Below are positions 60,420 through 64,000 of a stretch of 64,000 nt of DNA, piece by piece. The translations under genes and the position numbers were made by a program. Source of the stretch: Lachnospiraceae bacterium (GTDB lineage Bacteria > Bacillota > Clostridia > Lachnospirales > Lachnospiraceae); assembly GCA_910574965.1 (NCBI GenBank), contig CAJTDB010000006.1, forward strand, positions 1-64,000. Reading direction: 5' to 3'. Numbering within the stretch: position 1 is the stretch's first letter; each line of letters opens with the position of its first letter. The notes under the pieces are model-generated. The model was not told where the DNA came from, did not search any database, and saw only the letters and a program-made list of their open reading frames with translations.

Positions 60420-63400
60420 ATGAAGAGAAAGATTTCCAGATGTCTGGCAGGAATGCTTGCCGCGGTATTTATGATGTCTTCCGGAGGTTTTGACGTATCT
60501 GCTCAGGGAGCCATCCCGGAGGTTTGGGCGTCAGCTTCGGAAACGGAGATCCCCAAAGAGCAGACACCGGAAACGTCTGCTTCGGATGAGCAAAAGCCGG
60601 AGGAGCCTTCAAAGGATCAGACGCCGGAAGTGTCCCCGGAGAATCCAGGTTCGGAAGATCAGACTCCGGAGGAGCCTCCAAAGGATCAAACACCAGAGGA
60701 CCAGCCTGCAGCAGACCAGCCTCCGGAAGATCAGACACCAGAAGATCAGACGCCGGAAGAACCAAAACAGAACGAAGATGTTCCGGAGAATGTGCCGGAT
60801 GCAGATTCTCTGCCGGATGACAAACCGTCTGAAGTACAGCAGAGGCAGGGGACTAAGCAGATGACAGGCGCTGTGGAAGTGCTGATTACTGCAGGAGTTC
60901 CGGTAAAAGAGGCGCAGGTGTATCAGGTGGAACTGAAAGGTCCGAAATCTGATTCCCAAAAGGCCGTTTTAGAGCCTGCCGCAGAGGGGGCGTTAGATGC
61001 CCCGCAGGTGTCTGCCCGTTTCCCGGAACTAGAAGCCGGGACTTATGAACTGAAGGTGTCCGGAAGCGGGTATGCCGCTTATACGCAGACGATCCAGGTG
61101 GACGCTCTGGCATATCGGGTGCAGCTCTATACGGGAGAGGCAGCATTTGGTTCTGGGAACGCTCAGCCGGGATTGCTGGCCAAAGGTGATTTAAACGGAG
61201 ACGGAAAGCTGGATAACAAGGATACCGAGCTTCTTATAGACGCCATCGATGCAGGACGGTATGAGGAAGCTTATGACCTGTACGGAGACGGAAAGGTGGA
61301 TCTGAAGGATCTGAACCACCTGACGAGGCTTATGGGCGTTCAAAAGAAGTCGACTTTGGAGAAATTTATCCCTCTGGATGCGGCAGAGTTTACCTGTAAC
61401 GGAGGAACAATCCAGTCGGGAGACGCGGGGAGTTTTCTTCGCGGAGAGAGCGGTCTTACTGTGTCCGTTGGTACATCAGGAACGGAACTGATGTTCGATT
61501 TCAGTCAGTACAAAGATGCTCCCAAGGTGGAAGGGATCTTCATCGGCGCGCCGGAAAACAAAGAGTATGCAGTTGCAGAGGGATTGGTAACCATTGATAC
61601 GGAGGACGGGACGCAGCTTGCGGCTGCAATTACAGGCGGTTCAGCCGTGTCTCCCATTGCAGCGGTAACGAAGCCCTTTGATGTAACGGTACATGAAGAT
61701 GGTTCTGTCAGCATCGATCTGAAAGGACAGATTGCTGTTAAGAAGATTACTTTCCGGATTACAAAAACTGCAAATGCAAAAAATCTGGCAGAGATTTCCA
61801 AAGTGGAGTTTGTCAATGATATGGAAAGCAGGATTCCGGAGCCGGAGATGAATATTCCAAAGAATATCAAAACGGAACCGGGAAATAAATCCTTTACAGT
61901 GGGATGGGATAAGCAAAACAATGTAATGGCATATGAGATCAGCATTACCAAAGACGGACAGACGGATTACCGCAGAACAACAGGCTCATCGGATACCATA
62001 CAGCAGTTTCTGAACGATAGGCTGGAGAACAACGTGGAGTATGAGGTTCGTGTACAGTCTCTGAACGGAGAGTGGAAAAGCGGATTTTCCGAAAGCGTAA
62101 CCGTAATTCCGAAAGTGGATAAAAAGCCGGCTGCTCCAGAAAGCATCAAGATAACAGGCGGGTACCGCTGCCTGGATGTGCGCTGGAAGAAGATGAAAGA
62201 TACAGACAGCTATCGTCTGTTCTACAGAGAAAAGGGCAGCGAGCACTTTGAAGAGATCAATAACATCACAGGCAGTTATTGTCAGGTTACGGGGCTGAAG
62301 GATGACACGGTTTATGAAGTGTATCTGACCGGAGTGAATGAGCTGGGCGAAGGACCGGCTTCTAATATTGCAGAAGGCAGAACGATCAGCGGACTGATTC
62401 CGGCCAAACTGCCGGAGTATAAGCTGATTAATACCTCTAATGGAGAAGGAAAGCTGAGTGCTCATATTGTATCGGCAGTGATCGGCGGCGGGAATGTTTC
62501 CATGGTGGACAGTCCTCTGGATAAAGAGGAAGGCAGTGCACTTGGCGCTTTTGACAACCGCTATGCTTCTTACATAGACAGAAAAGACTGGGATTACGGT
62601 GCGGCTTATCCGGCGGAAGGAAAAGGCGTGACCGTGCAGTTGGATGATACTTATGAGATTGGTATGATTACACTTGCACAGCCTATGGATGAGGGTGAAC
62701 TGACTCGTGCCTATGTAATGTACTGGGATGAAAACGGAAAGAAACAGGTAGTTCAGGGGATAACGGTATCCCGGAAACGAAGCAATAACAGAAACTATTA
62801 TCTAATCAAATTTCCGGAAGCAGTGAAGACTTCCAAGCTGCAGCTTGGAGTCGGTCAGACTTATGGTTATTATCAGGTAGCCATTTCCGAGATTCGCTTC
62901 CACCTATACGACAGTCTGGAGCAGGATATTCTCGGTCTATTTGCAGATGATCTGTTTATCACGCTGCGGGACGGCGTGAATCAGAAGACTTTGGATGAAC
63001 TTCAGAAGCGTCTGGATACACCGGATCCGGCAAGCGGGGAGTATCATCCGGAGCGGGATGCCCTGCAGGAAGAGCTGGATGCGGCAAAGGCTATTCTGGC
63101 TACAGAAGGACTTGGTGATGTGATCCAGGTGAATCCGAATATAAATGCGCAGAAGGACAGACAGATTTCCTTAGGCGGCCTGATGGGCCGTCAGCCTCTG
63201 GGTGTTACGGCAGCAGCAGGAGACCGCCTGGTAGTTTATGTGGGAAATCCCGGCATGAAATCCGGTGCGAAGGCGAATGTGAACCTCGTATTTACCCAGC
63301 AGCATGCAGAATCCGATGGCCTGTCCAGAACAGTAGGGCTGAAGATCGGAAGAAATGAGATTACGGTTCCCCAATTTTTCAGCATGTCTAAGGAGAGGGG

Positions 63401-64000
63401 AGGTCCGATCTATATTCAGTACCTGGGAAATAATCCTGAGGACCAGTACGCGGTTCGCGTCAGCGGCGGGAATACATTCCCGATTCTGAATGTGTATCGG
63501 GTATCGGACGCAGAACGGGAAGCACGCATCCAAAAATATGCAGAAGAGTTAAAGAATTATACCGCAAAGCTTGAAGAGACTCATAGAGCCGATCATGAGT
63601 CCGGCGGGAATGAAAATTCGAACTTCCCGTATGATTCAAAGACCTGTATTTTGAATACCACGGATATTGTAACGGACTACATGATGCTTTCGGTTCCGGC
63701 CAGCCAGATCCAGGCAGGGCTTGGAGAGGATGCTGTCGGCAGACTGTCCGCTTCCGTTAAGGCTATGGACCAGATGATGCTTCTGTTCTATGAACATAAA
63801 GGACTGACAAACACCTTCGCAGAAGGAACGCCGAATGAGATCATAGAGAAAAATCATTTGCCGTATCAGTGTCTGAACATCCGCTATATGACCATGTTTG
63901 ACGGTGCCTTTATGTATGCGTCCGGAGACCACGTCGGTATTGAGTGGGGTTCGGTTCCGGGGCTGATAGGAAGCGTACCGGTGCAGGCAGAGGACAATGG
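60420..64000 (+). CDS. Large secreted surface protein with dockerin and M60-like features (incomplete)
   Basis: Opens at ATG 60420 (AGAGGAG nine bases upstream) and stays open for 1193 codons to the window edge. It has a signal peptide (MKRKISRCLAGMLAAVFMMS...). A Pro/Glu/Asp-rich repeat region (~35-125, repeated DQTPE/PEEP units) follows, then a dockerin-like calcium motif pair near 256-308 (GDLNGDGKLDNKD, LYGDGKVDLKDLNHL). Two fibronectin-III-like domains (~475-660) and a discoidin-like region (~665-850) come next. SLGGLMGRQPLGVTAAAGDR near 917 resembles the accessory region of M60-like mucin-degrading metallopeptidases. The HExxH site, if present, is beyond the window. Probably a host-glycan or mucin-active surface enzyme. 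Confidence 0.8.
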   Translation, partial: MKRKISRCLAGMLAAVFMMSSGGFDVSAQGAIPEVWASASETEIPKEQTPETSASDEQKPEEPSKDQTPEVSPENPGSEDQTPEEPPKDQTPEDQPAADQPPEDQTPEDQTPEEPKQNEDVPENVPDADSLPDDKPSEVQQRQGTKQMTGAVEVLITAGVPVKEAQVYQVELKGPKSDSQKAVLEPAAEGALDAPQVSARFPELEAGTYELKVSGSGYAAYTQTIQVDALAYRVQLYTGEAAFGSGNAQPGLLAKGDLNGDGKLDNKDTELLIDAIDAGRYEEAYDLYGDGKVDLKDLNHLTRLMGVQKKSTLEKFIPLDAAEFTCNGGTIQSGDAGSFLRGESGLTVSVGTSGTELMFDFSQYKDAPKVEGIFIGAPENKEYAVAEGLVTIDTEDGTQLAAAITGGSAVSPIAAVTKPFDVTVHEDGSVSIDLKGQIAVKKITFRITKTANAKNLAEISKVEFVNDMESRIPEPEMNIPKNIKTEPGNKSFTVGWDKQNNVMAYEISITKDGQTDYRRTTGSSDTIQQFLNDRLENNVEYEVRVQSLNGEWKSGFSESVTVIPKVDKKPAAPESIKITGGYRCLDVRWKKMKDTDSYRLFYREKGSEHFEEINNITGSYCQVTGLKDDTVYEVYLTGVNELGEGPASNIAEGRTISGLIPAKLPEYKLINTSNGEGKLSAHIVSAVIGGGNVSMVDSPLDKEEGSALGAFDNRYASYIDRKDWDYGAAYPAEGKGVTVQLDDTYEIGMITLAQPMDEGELTRAYVMYWDENGKKQVVQGITVSRKRSNNRNYYLIKFPEAVKTSKLQLGVGQTYGYYQVAISEIRFHLYDSLEQDILGLFADDLFITLRDGVNQKTLDELQKRLDTPDPASGEYHPERDALQEELDAAKAILATEGLGDVIQVNPNINAQKDRQISLGGLMGRQPLGVTAAAGDRLVVYVGNPGMKSGAKANVNLVFTQQHAESDGLSRTVGLKIGRNEITVPQFFSMSKERGGPIYIQYLGNNPEDQYAVRVSGGNTFPILNVYRVSDAEREARIQKYAEELKNYTAKLEETHRADHESGGNENSNFPYDSKTCILNTTDIVTDYMMLSVPASQIQAGLGEDAVGRLSASVKAMDQMMLLFYEHKGLTNTFAEGTPNEIIEKNHLPYQCLNIRYMTMFDGAFMYASGDHVGIEWGSVPGLIGSVPVQAEDN

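Noticed and set aside
60530-60780. Repeat array with CRISPR-like periodicity
   Set aside because: The short repeats encode Pro/Glu/Asp-rich linker units of the surface protein in one frame, with no spacers.

Overview
The window looks like a chromosomal segment from an anaerobic, low-to-mid GC Firmicute, most likely a gut Lachnospiraceae/Clostridia member. The reasons are strong AGGAGG ribosome-binding sites, TTGACA-17-TATAAT promoters, a CGAACAT...TTC-type LexA box, VanR/VanS-like regulators, a class F flavodiiron protein, ROK/FGGY polyol catabolism, GH42, and a dockerin-bearing surface protein. No rRNA, tRNA, CRISPR array or intact mobile element was found.

1-11.2 kb: a TetR regulator and an internally deleted FMN-binding gene precede an envelope-type module. 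It comprises an OmpR-type response regulator, a histidine kinase, two lipoproteins, an ABC ATPase, a permease, a permease fused in frame to a lipoprotein-like domain, and a peptidoglycan amidase. 11.2-14.7 kb: a flavodoxin lipoprotein, a flavin reductase, a broken aldo/keto reductase and a LysR regulator. 14.8-20.8 kb: a PucR-type regulator diverges from two GcvT/LigM-like folate-dependent methyltransferases flanking an MFS transporter. This is a compact candidate demethylation pathway.

20.9-36 kb is an eroded accessory zone. It holds remnants of a transposase, HAD phosphatase, alpha/beta hydrolase, aldo/keto reductase, AraC regulator, GPH symporter, SDR, ABC exporter and M56 peptidase. Many keep both gene ends but have lost the middle. 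Intact genes among them are an XRE-HTH/ABC-ATPase fusion with its FtsX-type permease (bracketed by inverted insertion-sequence end relics), an HPr-like protein, a GH42 beta-galactosidase, a PEBP-like protein, MerR, a tautomerase, a small XRE membrane regulator and three unrecognised proteins.

36-64 kb is intact and denser. It holds a MerR regulator with a 19-bp-spacer promoter driving a MATE pump, and an SOS-type Y-family polymerase with YolD and a LexA box. A ROK regulator diverges from a LyxK-like kinase, a zinc polyol dehydrogenase, an ABC importer with two different ATPases, a 37-residue membrane peptide and a UlaE-like epimerase. The predicted route is pentitol to L-xylulose to L-xylulose-5-P to L-ribulose-5-P. 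Two hybrid histidine kinases, a four-domain class F flavodiiron protein and the first 1193 codons of a surface protein with M60-like features complete the window. A repeated leader (CAGATGCGGAACTATAAATAGGAGG and variants) precedes three genes in this half.
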